A stretch of 64,000 nt of DNA, taken from Panulirus ornatus (lineage: Eukaryota; Arthropoda; Malacostraca; Decapoda; Palinuridae). The notes beneath the pieces are model-generated. The model worked only from the letters and a program-made list of their open reading frames with translations, had not been told where the DNA came from and did not search any database. The position numbers and the translations under genes are program-made. The stretch spans positions 48,221,954 through 48,285,953 of the forward strand of contig NC_092234.1 in assembly GCF_036320965.1 (NCBI RefSeq). The letters are read 5' to 3'. Shown here piece by piece: positions 11,616-26,643 of this stretch (positions are counted from its first letter, which is position 1; each line of letters starts with the position of its first letter).

Positions 11616-11790
11616 CTCAAACACGACGGTACGACCCTTGAGTACGACGATACGACTCTAGTACAACGGTACGACTCTTGAGTACGACGGTACGATACTT
11701 GAGTACGACGGTACGATACTTGAGTACGAAGGTGCGACCCTTGGGTACGACGGTACGACCCTCTAGTACGACGATACGACCCTTATATGA
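11616..11790. repeat. Minisatellite, reverse-oriented copy of the CGTACCGTCGTGCTC family
   Basis: About eight copies of a ~21-bp unit, cccttgagtacgacggtacga. Its reverse complement tcgtaccgtcgtactcaagg is the core of the much larger array at 4261-5735, so the family occurs here inverted and without the ttctgatgggaa segment. Confidence 0.9.
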
Positions 11791-14039
11791 TGAATGTATG
11801 TGTGGTCTTAGAATTATCTTCATCTGAAGGTGCTAAAGGTAATTCTGGGGGTGGTTAGAAATTGACCATGACATCCTAAATGACCCTGGCAGTTGACCAA
11901 CCAACCCTTGGGTAAGATGGCATGAGATTTGACTAGACCTTAAGCGATCAGATGAAGAAAGGCTAGACCCATCCTACCCACGGGGTTTTACCCCTCCTGC
12001 TCAAGGGGTTGAAATTGTCTTGGTTGTCAGCCATCGATATAAGGAGAAATGAGTAAGTAATGACTGCGACATTCGTTGTAAATGTTTAAGTATGGCAAAA
12101 ACAGAGTCGGGGAAAATGTATGTTAAATACGGTAATCCACGTAAGACAGACATTTAAGATAGGTTACCGCGAAAGTTGTCACTGAAAGCTTTATAAAAGA
12201 AAATGTTAACGAACGATCATTTATTTGAATATTGCACCCGATTACTTCTAAGAAAAAAAGTCATTGCTAGTATTTGGAAGAATAACAACACTACCAATTT
12301 CTAATTTATGTGTTATGCAATTTAACGGAAATTTGTGAAATTGTTGAGAAAATTAGTGAATTTTTAATTCATGTGTTATGCAATTTAACGGAAATTTGTG
12401 AAATTATTGAGAAAATTAGTGAATTTTTATCAATAAAAAAAAAAGTATTAGAAATTTAGTTTGGTGGATCTGGTGGTGTTGTGGTTTGCTGGCGACGGCT
12501 CAGGCTGACTCGTCGTCGGGTGTCAACATGTTAGTCATATGTGGTAGAAGTGAAGTTAGGGTCACGTTGGAATGATAGCGGTATCATCCAAAAAAGAAGT
12601 CTTATTTTGCATGATTTTTACGCTAGTTCTTTCTGCCAAAACTACCCACGAACCCAGTCTTTAATGTAAGCTAAATTTAGCAGCTGGATTAACTTTTTTT
12701 CGCGATCCCATACGAATCTCCATCGGTGTTTATGTTGCAACAAATGGCTGAAGATGTGGAAAAAAAAAAAATCGAACATTTGTCATCGTATTGTGCATTT
12801 GTGGTTCATTATGATGTTCGCATGAGTGATTAACAGACGATTATGTGTAAAACAGAGGGAAATGCACCCAGAATTTCTGAAATATGCGACCTAGTTTTAC
12901 ATATGGAATTGTTTAGTTTGTCACCCGCTTACTTCCCTACCTTCATGGCTGCTTGATGATCAATTTAACTACATGTACCACCAGAAAAATTTCGCCAATG
13001 CCGGTAAGACTACAGTAAGAAGACAGATGTATTGGTGTTACAAAACCAGGATTATTTTATGAATTTGTGATTTTTTTTTTTTACAGGGAAAACAAATATA
13101 GGTTGAGTTGGGATAATCATCAGAAATAGACTGGGTATTGTATTTAATTGTTACATGAATCTGTTTCTTGCGTTGTCTTTGTTCAGTGGAACGTTACAGA
13201 TTGATATAGTTACTAACTGTGTTTTTTTATACATAGAAGAGATGGGCAGTATAGTCTAGGTGTAAGCTATGTTAATTGATGTGCTTGTCATAATACGTAT
13301 GTCACTCACTTGTCAGTTTAGTAACATCTGGTGACTTTCCTTAAATCGGTAGACTTACAATTATTTTTTTTTATTTCTGTTCATGATTTACATCTTATGT
13401 TTACCAATTCGTCAGGCCGAATCGCCTTTCCATAGAAAATCCATTTACTTGATATTTTTATGTATTACATATATAAAATTTTCTCCATTTTCTCTGTAAT
13501 CTAAGGAAAAACAATTGTATTACATAACCGTGTTTGTTGAAAGCTGAACATGAAGTCTTAAGTGGTGGCCTTGGGTTCGATGCTTTTACATCGCCAGTAT
13601 ATCAGAAGGCAGACGCCGATAATGGCGGACCCACTCCCTCTCCTCGCATGTTAATTTACCTCCCTGCACATTGCATTGTGGGACTGAGAGGAGGGCTTTG
13701 CCATTTGGGTGATGGGGCCAGGGGGGAGGAGGGAGAGAGGGAAGGAAGGGCGATTAGCCATTAGGTCGATTAGCCAGATGGATCAACAGAGGGCGGGATG
13801 GTTGTTTACAGTGTGACGTCAGAGTGGACACTGCCAGTGGTGGATGGAGGTTTTGCAAATGAGGTTAGGATGGAAGTCTTCGGGTACCCGTCACAGTGGC
13901 TAGTTGGAGCGATGGTGGTGGAAGCCATGACCAAGAAATGTTGTTGTTTTGAGAGATTCTGTCACGCGGGAGATATTCATTGCACTTTGCTTCTGTGGTT
14001 TGTGTTGACGGCCACCAGTTCTTCAGCTGTAGTTTGATT

Positions 14040-14040
<1 letters not shown>
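11791..14040. other. Unique AT-rich DNA, including a 63-bp tandem duplication
   Basis: 12303-12428 contains two 63-bp copies of a block with gttatgcaatttaacggaaa, differing at only a few bases. The rest has no microsatellites to speak of and no recognisable exon; it lies 2-4 kb upstream of the first visible Wnt exon and could hold regulatory DNA. Confidence 0.45.
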
Positions 14041-14118
<78 letters not shown>

Positions 14119-14164
14119 CGCTGTTTCCTGCTTCAGCAAGGTAGCGCCAGGAAACAGACGAAGA

Positions 14165-14213
<49 letters not shown>
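14041..14213. repeat. (AC)(AT)n - LINE 3'-tail remnant - (TG)n
   Basis: (AT)n at about 14056-14116, then about 50 bp containing caaggtagcgccaggaaaca and gacgaagaatatg, then (TG)n to 14213. The middle piece matches, in reverse, the 3' tail of the LINE defined at 37684-38803. Confidence 0.75.
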
Positions 14214-14218
<5 letters not shown>

Positions 14219-14461
14219 TAGTAGCAGACTCCGCCTGTTAGTGGTAACACCTCGAGCCAGAAGTCACCTTCGGAGAGGCTGTGTCATGGTCAACGGACGT
14301 AAAAAAAAGTGTACTGTTCGTCGAGGACTTTTTCCCGAAGGGATTACAGTGTCGTCAGAGAACATCTCACTCCAAAAGAGTCTATTTCCCTGCTACTGGA
14401 AGTAGAGCAGCATTGAGGTTTTAACGCTATAGGCTGAAGGCCTTTACTTAGGAAATCTCAG

Positions 14462-14995
<534 letters not shown>

Positions 14996-15014
14996 AATAC
15001 ATCTCCATCATCAC

Positions 15015-15016
<2 letters not shown>

Positions 15017-15105
<89 letters not shown>
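15017..15105. repeat. (AT)n(GT)n compound microsatellite
   Basis: About 24 AT units run directly into about 20 GT units. Confidence 0.97.
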
Positions 15106-15106
<1 letters not shown>

Positions 15107-15715
15107 TGAATATCAGATATTTATCTCGAAGGCTATTTAGGTACACCTGGGAAATCTTATCAAAAAAAAAAAAAGAATAGATGATCATGGTAAGGGAACT
15201 GCTGCATTGAACGAGTTTTGTCCATTTATAGACTGGAAGTGACTAAGCGAAGCGACGCGTCTGTGCTAGCTAGCCATCACGGCCCGACTCGCCCGCCACC
15301 GGGCCTGATCCCCCCCACCCCAAACAACCCCCCCAGCCAAATTATTTCATGGCGGCAGAGACGTCGTTTAATCATCTAAAACTCTCGTTCAGACCTGAGT
15401 GATGTTCTGGTCGACCGCGTCTCTCTGTGTACATGTTATTTGGTGCATCGAATCGTATAACCTTGGTGATGACGTCAGCTTCCCCCGGGGTTGTCAGCGT
15501 GGGTAACGAAGCTATATTGTTAGGGATTTATGACTAAACGAGGCTGTTAAGGGCAAGTAGAATGACGCGGCGGGGGGGTGGGGTCATCTTTTGATGACAT
15601 GTTTCCACGGCCCCGGCCGTAACTTTATCTATGCCGTCGCCATCATTGTAACCGTTAACCTGTGATCTCTTCCGTTTTCTTCCACGCAGCGTCAGTGAAT
15701 CACTCCCATTTTTTG

Positions 15716-15760
<45 letters not shown>

Positions 15761-16194
15761 GTCTTTTGATTCACGTCTCTCATATGATCTGTTATTTGAT
15801 AGGACTGCGATGTTTTCAACACACACACACACACGTAAACATCTCGGTTTTTCCCATAGCCTATGTAGTGTCAACTCCATTATGACTCACTGGTTATCAC
15901 GTAATGTTCATTCAATTAAGTGCATCATGTACAAACCATAGTGTTTACTCTGTGAACATGTCTGTGTATCTAGAGCCACCATTGTCTTAGAGCTGTTTTA
16001 TATAATTCGTTTACTAGTTATTACTGTGACCTCCTAGTTCTGTAATGTCTCTACAGTGCATTTCACAGTCGATTGGCTACCCAAATTCAAAAACTTATTT
16101 ATTTATTTATTTATTTATCTATTTATCTCTCTATTTACAAACTGACTAGGCTATCCTAGCCACTAAACTAACCCTAGGCTGGCTCACTTCGCAG
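15106..16194. other. Upstream flank of the first visible Wnt exon
   Basis: Mostly unique, with (TG)n at 15717-15757, (CA)n at about 15820-15833 and (ATTT)n at 16098-16136. This should be intron, as the exon at 16195 starts at an acceptor with a split codon. I found no signal-peptide exon here. Confidence 0.5.
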
Positions 16195-16332
16195 GTTGCT
16201 GGGCCTGAACAGCGCACAGATGCAGAGCTCGGCTGAGCTGGCGCCTCACAGGTACCGCGAGGAGTGCAACAACCTCACCTACCTCGTGGCCAAGCAGAAG
16301 CAGTTGTGCAGGCTCTCCCAGAACGTCCTCAA

Positions 16333-16333
<1 letters not shown>
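16195..16333 (+). CDS. Wnt4-like: Wnt exon (first visible): N-terminal Wnt helix region
   Basis: Acceptor cacttcgcag ends at 16194. The exon starts with one base that finishes a split codon and encodes residues 1-46, ending after AAG in phase 0 at the donor AAG|GTGAGAGA. It begins [12 protein letters not shown] and contains [18 protein letters not shown], which matches the Wnt pattern of a cysteine, a run of polar residues, then QKQLC. NLT is a possible N-glycosylation site. Codon use is very GC-rich at third positions (43 of 46 codons end in G or C by my count). The donor runs directly into a (GA)n microsatellite. The preceding coding exon, with the signal peptide, is not recognisable upstream. 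Confidence 0.93.
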
Positions 16334-16384
<51 letters not shown>

Positions 16385-16796
16385 AGAGAGAGAGAGCGCT
16401 TGCTTTTTGGCGACATTTTACCGGTAGACAGGGCTACTAGCGTTCCGTGCCTCCCTCCCACCACGCGTCGTTCGTGTTTGGTTCACTCGCCCAACGCGCA
16501 CACTCCACTGTTATCAGAGTGGGGCTCATCTGGAACTGACTTCGACCATATGTAAAGTTTTCTTTTAAATGTGTGAGCTAATTTCATATATTTCTTTTTT
16601 TATTGTTTTTCATGGGATCTCCTACTGGGCATATATATTTTTTTTTTTTTTACATTTTTTTTTTGTTTCATTTCAAGGTATTGCAGACTTCATAATCCTG
16701 CTCCTTCCCTGCTTTTAATTCCAGAACATTTTTATTATTACTGATGCCCTTTAATTTGCTGGCGTACATAGCTCATCCCGTACCTTAACTTTTTTT

Positions 16797-16862
<66 letters not shown>

Positions 16863-19473
16863 GGTCGTGCTGTCGTGCCCAATAAATGCATCCTCGTATT
16901 CAAGATGTTGAACAAATGCCTCGCCCGACCTTCGTTGGAGAGGTCGCACACATGACCCTCAGCCTGGACGTGTACGGAGGGCGACCCCGATGGTTGTTGA
17001 TGGGGTCGGGGCCCCCGAACAGGGTGGAACAACCCCCCCCCCCTAACCACAACATCGGGTGGACTACCCCATATCCACAATAGAGTGGGATGACCCCCAT
17101 ATCCACAATAGAGTGGGATGACCCACCCCATATCCATATCAGCGGGATGACCCCGTGGGATGACCCCCATATCCACATCAGGGTGGGATGACCCCCATAT
17201 CCACATCAGAGTGGGATGACCCCCATATCCACATCAGAGCGGGATGACCCCGTATCCACATCAGAGCGGGATGACCCCCATATCCACATCAGAGTGGGAT
17301 GACCCCCATATCCACAACAGAGTGGGATGACCCCCATATCCACATCAGAGTGGGATGACCCCCATATCCACATCAGAGCGGGATGACCCCGTATCCACAT
17401 CAGAGCGGGATGACCCTCATATCCACGTCAGAGCGGGATGACCCCCATATCCACATCAGAGCGGGATGACCCCCATATCCACATCAGGGTGGGATGACCC
17501 CATATCCACATCAGAGCGGGATGACCCCATATCCACATCAGAGCGGGATGACCCCGTATCCACAACATAGTGGAATGACTCCATATCCGCATCAGCGGGA
17601 TTACCCCCATATCCACATCAGAGCGGAATGACCCCCATATCCCAAATAGAACCAGTGGGATGAGCTCCCATGTCCACAACAGTGACCTGCCTAGCCACAA
17701 CAACGGGATGACCCCCCATATCCCACAGCAGAGCTGAAGGGCGCCGTATCCACTACAGCTGGACAACCATTGCACCGGGATGACCTCCCTGTTCACAATA
17801 ACGGGATGATACTCGTACCCACAACAGATAGGGATGACCCCCTATAACCACAACATACGGTTTACACAAATTGTCAACAACACGCGAATGATCCCCATTA
17901 CCACACCGTGTATCCCCTCCAGTACCACGGAAGTATAATGATCCCACAATCACGGTAGAAAGGTACCTTTTAATTACGAACTAGATTGACCATATAAAGA
18001 CTACGGCGGAATGTCTCCATAATCACAACAACGGGATGACATGCATAGCCATTATCACGCTATGGCCTCCATAACCACAACGGGATGACTCCCATATCCA
18101 GAAGAGCAAGATGGACCCATGTCTACAACAGGGGGATGGATGACCCCCCCCCCCTCCCCCAATAACCGTCGCTTCGTGTCTTCTGGTCTCATCCACCCGC
18201 GCGCCCTTTTACCGCTATTAGGCTAGTGGTGCATAGGATGTTATCTCTGTTGTAATTCAACAGAGATCAAAATTTTTTATGACTTTTTCAACAGAAAAGA
18301 TAACGATGGAATACATTTTCTTTTTTTTTTCTAGTTTTTTATATGAAATGCAGAGCGCGCGGCCATATTGTCAGCGATAACGTAAACAGTCTGTGATTCG
18401 CAGCTCTCCGGGCTGGACCGGGCCGGTCGCTGGCGGCACGAGACCACAGGTGGTCGGTCACTCGTCATCCCTAGTGGCCATCACCAGCGATTCCCACCCC
18501 CCATCGCTAGAACCTGACACAGCGTGAATTAACCTTTTATAAGTTTTTGTGTCGAGTACTTACATATATACATAGTGGTGACCGTTGAAGTGTAGCGTTC
18601 ATTCGAGACTGGGATCGCCATACCTTGGTGGTGTGTATCGCCATACCTTGGTGGTGTGTACTGCTGACGTCTGCATCCCTGGTGAGCTTCCAATGTTGTT
18701 AGTTAGAGGGTCGCTTGGTTGACCTCAGACACCAGAGGGTGATCCCCTCGGCTTAGATGGTAAAGCTGTGTTTAAATGTCTACTGGTATGTTATGGGTTC
18801 CTCCTGTATGTGTGATATGTTACCCATGGTGACTATATCACATCGTCTTCAACTTCTTCCATGAGAGACAAACATTTTCATCCTTTTTATTAAAGCGTAG
18901 CTTTGAAACGGCAGGAACTCCCCACCCCTTCCCTTTAATAGGGGTAGAGGAATGTTGTATCAGTTCGTTAATAACTGTCTGCAGGTTGGGTTTCGAGCCG
19001 TGGCGTGGCGTGGCCCGGCCCACCGGTGTTCACAGGCCAATCCAGCCGATTATTCTGCATGTACGGGTTGACTGATGAATGGCTAGCCAAGCCACCTGAT
19101 GGTGGAAGGTCGGGAAGATAAGTCTGCGGACCCTCATCGCGCTGCCTCCACTGCCGACTCCTTCCCCCTGAAGTATTGAGTGTCGGTCGGCCGCTAACAC
19201 AGCGGCTTGAGCGTTCCAAATGTCCAGTTTTGTATGGGTTACGCAGCTACGCGCCTACATATACATGCAGTACGTAGATATAGGAACTGCATGGGTAAAG
19301 GCTACGAAAGCCATGGATGTATATAAAAGTTCAGAACTTGTACAAACCATTTTCAGGAAAAAGTGAATATTTTTCACACTTTCGCGCGCGCTTTTAGTGG
19401 CAGTGAGATGTGGACTCCATTGAAGTGACTAGTTCTTTGACGAGACTGTCCTAGTGATACAGCCTCGCCAAAG

Positions 19474-19549
<76 letters not shown>

Positions 19550-19647
19550 CGTTTATGAATATACATGTGTACTTGGGTGGGTTGGGCCATTCTTTCGTCT
19601 CCTTCCTTGCGCTACCTCGCTAACGCGGGGGACAGCGACTAAGTATG

Positions 19648-19713
<66 letters not shown>

Positions 19714-20184
19714 CTAGCATCAGAAACAGAGGACTGAGTGAGCGAGCCAGCATGGAGAAATCCTCACTACTCCCTCTGCCCCAGCTTTTGGAAAGTAATA
19801 GTACAGGAGGGATGAATTTCCAGCCCTCGCTCACCCCCTTTAAGTCGCCTTTTACGACACGCAGGGTATACTTATTGCTTCTTCCTCACCCAAACACACG
19901 CTTAGGCACTATTCACCACGATAGATAATGTCATCATCTGCCAGTGTGACCAATCGTCATTCGTCGATGGTGCAGAAAACCGGTGGTGTGTGTCAATTGA
20001 AAGTTTGCCAAGTTTCGGAGGGAAGAAGAAGCAATTTCTTATATTCTCATCTCCTTCCTGTAAACCTACGCTATCTGGCCAGGTAAAACACCTCGTTCGT
20101 TGAGTTATTTCGCTTTATTGTTGCTCATGAGGTATAAAATGACTTCTTTAATTTTGAGATGGACTTAAGAGACGTGGGATGATG

Positions 20185-20231
<47 letters not shown>

Positions 20232-21922
20232 GCCAGACATCACTCTCGGTACACATCTGTCTTGCCTCTCTCGCCCAAAAGTTGAGGGAGGCATCCAATC
20301 CCTCTTGGGCGGGTACATCTCCCTGCTAGTTCCCTTCCTCGCTAACACGATTACGGTGAGAATGACGCCCTGGGGCCCTGCACTATCGCCTTTATCGCTC
20401 GTACCCCCTCGGCATCTGGCCCGACCGCCCTCATCTGCTGGCTAACTCGGCGCGCGCATCCCAACGCAACCCCAGCCCAAAACATTATCTCGCATCCTAT
20501 CTTTAATTCCCGTACGTCCAGCTTTTTTTTTTTTTTTTTAAATATACCCCGTCGCACATTTATCTCCAGCCCCTCTTTAATTTTTTTCAGGTGGTTTCTT
20601 TGGCGAATTAACTCTCTCGAGCTCTTAATTAATTAATTATCCTTAAATTTGTTCGTGCTGTTACAATTTCCTAGATTGTTTAGAGGGGCTGGTGTGTTGG
20701 AGTGGCCGCCCGCCCCTCGCCTCTCCCCCCTGCCCGGCGCCGCCATCGGCCCGTATTACCAAGTGCATCACGCTTCGATTATACTGATTAAAAGTTCTTG
20801 ATACCTGTAAAGAGGCGGCTGTGGCGAGTGGCCAGCTCGGCCAAACTGCGGCTGCTTATTAAGTCGTGCCGGGCAAATTGTGGTGTACTGTGGTAAACTG
20901 CTCGCGTGGTTAAGAAAATTGTGGTGATATAGGTTAGCATGTCTGTAGTGTTCTGTGTGGTGTAGTGTATTGAGATAATAATTTGAGTTTTAAAGGATAT
21001 TGTGGTGCTGTTTCATGTGGTGGATGATATTGTAGTGTATAGTTCTTCTCCCTAGTGAAGACTATTGTTACTTCCACATAGTGGATGATATTGTTCCTGT
21101 GGTGGAGGTTACTGTTACACATGGTGGAGGAGATGGTTCCACAAGGTGGATGGTATATTTATTGTTCCACAGTGGAGGACATTGTTATTGTTCCACAAAA
21201 TGAATGATATTGTTCCACATGGTGAAGGATATTGTTATTGTTATTGTTCCACAAGATGGATGATATTGTTATTCCACATGGTGGAGGATATTGTTATTGT
21301 TCCACAAGATGGGTGATATTATGTTCCACATGATGGAGGACATTGTTATTGTTCCACATGGTGGAGGATATTGTTATTGTTCTACAAGATGGATGATATT
21401 GTTAATTGTTCCGCAGAATGGATGATAGTTATTATTCCACATGGTGGAGGATATTGTTACTGCTCTACAAGATGGATGATATTGATATTGTTCCGCAGAG
21501 TGGATGACAATTATTGCTCCACATAGTGAAGGATACTGTTCCAACATCCTCCTCCTCCACATGGTGGAAGATGATGGTGTTCAGTACGGTGGAGTGTAGT
21601 CTGGTAATGTCCCATTTGGTGAAGGAATTTGTAACATGATGTCTGCTTGTTTGGCCTCTAAGACCTAATAATTGCCTGGGTCGTTTAAGGCCGCCAAGGT
21701 CAAGCTGTTATTACATACTCCAACCTGAGGGGAAAAAATCTTGTTAACATTTTTTCAAGGTGTTAAGGATCATTGTGTAAGCGTTTACATTCTCACTATG
21801 GATGTGGTCCACTGTGACTTTTTTTCTCTCTTCTATGTTACCATTTTGGCAGACGTTGACTGTGTCGGGTCTCTGTTATCAAGGATGTTTATAGTAATAT
21901 TTTGTTCCATGTGTGTGTGTGT

Positions 21923-21955
<33 letters not shown>

Positions 21956-24900
21956 AAGGGATTCTTGTTCTTGATGCTGTTGTGTATGGTAGAAGACGTT
22001 TTGTTTGTTCTGGTGAATAAGGCATTTTTTTTTTCGTAATGTTTTCGTGTAGTGCTCATCTAGTTTCTCCTTGTGTGATGATGTTAACAGTGTCATTGTA
22101 TATTTAAAAAAAAAATGTAGAAAATTACAAGTTTCGCTAGTTTTATATACTTTAGGACATCTTTCCGTTGTTATGTTTTCTTTGCGATGTATAATTTGAG
22201 TTTTCTGTGCACGTAATTCTTCAGTTAATATTTTGCTCTGTCTTTGTATTCGTTATTTTATTGTAGTTTATAGAAATTTGTATATTATTCATGGTTATTT
22301 CATGGGTACTTGCTTTTCTGGATGTTGTTGTAGTGTTTTTCTCTATATTGCGAAAAGCAGTTTTTTTTCTTTATGTTTTGTTTGTTTATATAAGATTGGG
22401 TGATTGTGTGCAATTTATATTGATCACAGTAACCTGGGCCCAGGCCGTGTTGTGGTGGTGGAGATTTTCGAAGACACCTCGAGGTGTTATAATGTGTTTG
22501 CATGTTTGCCAAACAGTCGTGTTATTAGTTTAAACCTATATGTTGATCACAATACAGTATGTTATTCCTTGTATGCTTGTGTGCCTAGTGCAAGGTATTG
22601 CCATAGTATTGCATGAGATTCTTGTGAATGGACACGAGTGGAGAGGGTTGGGGAGAGGTAGATAGCCAGTTGAGGATAGAGGATAGATTTTCATTTAAAT
22701 AGGAGGGAATAGACGGTTGCTGGGGAGGATAGACAATATTTGGAGAAAGTTTAAAAAGGTTGGAAGTGTTTTAAACATATAGCTACTGTGAGATAAGAAG
22801 AAAAGCAGGAGAGGGGTAGAAAACCACGCAAGGGAAGGGGGTAAATGACATTCGAAGGCTGCGTGTACACGGATCTTGTCAGATGGAGGTAATCACCCAC
22901 TAGGTTCAAGGGGAAGACGGCTCTTCCGAGGCGTGACAAGTGTGTGGAAGGGAGTGGTGAGGTCATGTCTGGAGGGGAAACGAAGGTAAACACTGACAGG
23001 GGGATGTAGCAGAGTTATCCACGAAGTGTCAGCAGCTGTCTGCTGCACGTAGAGTATGGCAAGTTGCCGAAGCTAGAAACACTCGTACGGTTACCGAGAC
23101 GCCAGTTACCACAACTGGACGCTACCGGGGGGAAGAACTCGTTAAACAGCACACGGAAACCTAACCTGAATCGCCATCTTGCTGAGGACGCCACTTCGAG
23201 AACCTTCCAGTTCTCGCTAACTCGTGAAGGGTCGGCAAGTGGTCTCGATCGCGAGATCTCGTGTGATGAGAATGTGATCAGACCGGACGGACGGTTAGCT
23301 ACACAGTTTGTGGCAGTCATGACCCGTCACAGATCTTGTAGACATATCGGGGCTGGAAAAAGAAATTATGGCGTTTCGGTTGAATATCACCGAACTGTGA
23401 CTTTTCTTCTACGTTTATGACTTCCTTCCCCGTTTGCATGTGTTGGACCCAGCTGCATGTAGGCGCATATGCACGAGATGTGCATTCTTTGGGAGTCCGG
23501 CGGCCCTTCCTGCTGACAGAGAACGGGAACGCACACTTCATTGAGCAAATGGACGACGGGGTCTCCTATAGTTATGGTGGCCTGGCCTATGACCTGACCC
23601 GTAAGGGTCACAGGCCAAGGCCAAGGCTATCGCACATCCCCAAGGTTCTGGGCGCCGTCGTGCTCGAAGGGTTTAAACGGATGGGATATTACAGTGCTCA
23701 TAGCTGGAGGACCCTAGCAATGTTTACATATTGTGTTTGGCTGATTTCCGTTCGGGTTCCCCCCCCTCCCCCCTTTCAACCTAGCCCTGTGTGTGTGTGT
23801 GTGTGTGTGGCTGGACGACCACAACCCGCTGATGGAGCAGGCCACGCCAGAGGGGAAGTTCGTGTCGTATATCAACGTCGGCTTAATTCCAGCGTGAATG
23901 GAGTATGTTTCGTAAGTGCTCTCGTATTTCAGATAATTAAATTCTAATGGCAGTTTAACGTATACCAGTTTCTTTTGTAATGGCTTTTTAATAGTCACTG
24001 TTTAGTCCCTTTTTTTGTTGTTGTTGCTGTTGCTCACGTGGTGGGCAGGAGAAGTCAAGAATATAAAGACGCGTCTCTCTTGTGTGTGGTGTGTGCCGCT
24101 GGGTGATGGAGAATATTGGCGGAGGGGGTTTGTGGCTAGGCGCTTTGTTAAGCCTCTCTTAAAACTTGGACTTAACATTGAACAGCCCGAATGATGATGA
24201 TCATCATCGGCAGCCATCTTCACCAGAACTCATGAATATCTCGAGGTGTTGGCCAGACGCGCTGGTGAATATGCAGGGGCTGAGAGGGCAAGGGGGCGCG
24301 GCTGGTGGTGGTGGGCCAGCGTGCCTGCGGGGCTGGTGTTTACATGGCGAGGGCGCGGCGCGTCGGTCGGCCGAGGGTATATGAGATGATGTCCCGGCTC
24401 CTCCCTGCGTTAATGGTCGTACCGGGTCTGATTAATCTACGGCTGGTGTCCATGCTTAAATAGGCATTAGCACTATGAATAGATATACATACATGCATAC
24501 AAATGCACGGACATACTGTGTATCTCATATACACAGGAGTGTCAGCGGACAGTCACACACTAATTGACCCGCAGTGTGTGGGGGCAGAGGGACCCAGAGA
24601 TTGTATTACCATCTTAGGAAAGATGGAGGATTATTACATCCGTGGTGTAGGGGTATACGGTTTGCCTACCTGATGTTCTCGCTGGCCCGGGTTCGATTCT
24701 CGGACGCGCGATGGTGTCCCTAATGATTTCCTTTGAGCATTACTTGATCCGATATATATACGTGTGTGTGTGTGTAAAATATTTTTTAAGTGTCTGCGTT
24801 TCTTTGTTACCCGTGTAGGTACTTCTTTCCGGCCAAGGTTATAAGCAACCGCAGCACTGTCCTTGAAGCGCCTGTGTGCGTTTCTTTGTTACTCTCTGTC

Positions 24901-25247
24901 ACGGCCGAAACCTAGCCACTTAGAAGGGGGGCTGCCCCCCCCAAATCATGAATGTACCACAGGTACTTAAAAATATATGCGCGCGAGGTTTACAGCCACA
25001 TGTTGGCCACTAGGGGCCGCTTTTCAAAGGCCTCATAGATAGATAACCGAGTTCGCTGTATTCACATTCAGATAGCCTACCGACCGAGCAGGAGCCTCTG
25101 ATTATAATGCAGGTCTCCCTCAGGATCAAAGGCGGGATCCAGGGGGTAACAGAGGGCAGTAAAAACCACCTTTGAGATTGCTGTAACGTTATTTTTTTTT
25201 TTTTTTTGTAAGCCATTTTTCCCGAGCTGTGTCGGGCAGCTCTAGTA

Positions 25248-25279
<32 letters not shown>

Positions 25280-26527
25280 CGTTGCACTGGAAGGAGAATA
25301 ATCTCATCAAGGATCTAACACTCGGGGGAGTCCATTGTTTTCTTTTGCGCCTGTGGAGTGCAGCAGCAGCAGCAGCGTCGTATGCTGCAGGAGCACCATA
25401 TAAGGAGTCCCCGCACCGAAATAAACACAATAGAGAAGGTCCAGAGGAAGACAACCAAGATAATACTAGAATCAAAAGAGCTGAGGTACGGGGAAAGGCT
25501 AGAAGCATTAGATTTTTTTCTAGAAGCTTGAGATTTGCTCACCATGGAAGAGAGAAGAGTGAGCGGTGATCTGATCCCATCTTTTTGGAGTTTTCACAAC
25601 AGACTGATGACACAGAGAGTGCACAGTTTTCTTCGAGAAGTGTAGGAACAGCGCAACCACAGGACACAACATAGAGTTCAGCAAGAAAAGCAACATGTTA
25701 AGCTGTACCTTCATAGTATATAAGAGTGGTGGATGAACGAGGATAACGTGGAGGAGGACGCAGTAACTGTGGCCAGCATTCAGAAGTTTGAAAGCTTGTA
25801 CGATGGTGGAGAATGATTCAAGAGGCTGGATCCCAGGCTCCCACGATTATATATCACGTCTCGTTTCACCACCCGTCCCTTTATCCATAGCTTTGGACAG
25901 GTGTTCCCTGTGAGGCAGGTAATAGCTTGTTAATGTTTCTAAAGCCGAAGTTCATCCCATTCTTCCCCTCCGCAAAAAAAAAAACCCATAATAATTCTCC
26001 CATCTCCTCTAATGTCCCCATAATTTCACCACTCAAACACGATACACATTCTTGGTATCACAGGAACGCCTAACCTAACCTATCTTGGAAAAACCCCCTC
26101 GCATTACACAAATAGTTAAAGTCTACTTGTAAGAAACTAGCGGAACCCATGTCGAAATGCCGGGGATTACTCTCAGAACACTTGCCCCCGTTGTACATAG
26201 GATTAGATCGTCCGTAGTGTTAAGTACCGCTCTCACAACTGCGGAAGCCCTACAAGCCGACCTGTAAATAAACTCTTCCCATTCTCACTTCGATACGCGA
26301 CCCGATTTTCATTCTCACAGTGTCGCAGTTTTGACTGTCTGTTTCCCTTCGATGGATAGTTAGGTGTCCACTCCCAGAACACATGGCACCAGGTGTTAGC
26401 CAGACACCGGGTAATAATCGAGAAATCGCTGTGTCGCATGATTACTAGTAGCCTAGCCGTTGGCAACTCTTGGGTGGGCCGTTATGGTGGTGTCTATTTT
26501 TTTCCTTACTAACACCGCCAAGCTTTG

Positions 26528-26597
<70 letters not shown>

Positions 26598-26643
26598 GTG
26601 TGTGTGTGTGTGAAGAATGGCCAAGCATGCTCAGCGCCTGGCA

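Noticed and set aside
23064..23947. Two overlapping + strand open frames of 118 and 176 codons
   Set aside because: No recognisable domain. The second crosses a (TG)n tract, and they are inside the Wnt intron without supporting splice sites.
26065..26085. cctaacctaacctat as interstitial telomere repeat
   Set aside because: Only two to three units of the arthropod TTAGG type, expected by chance.
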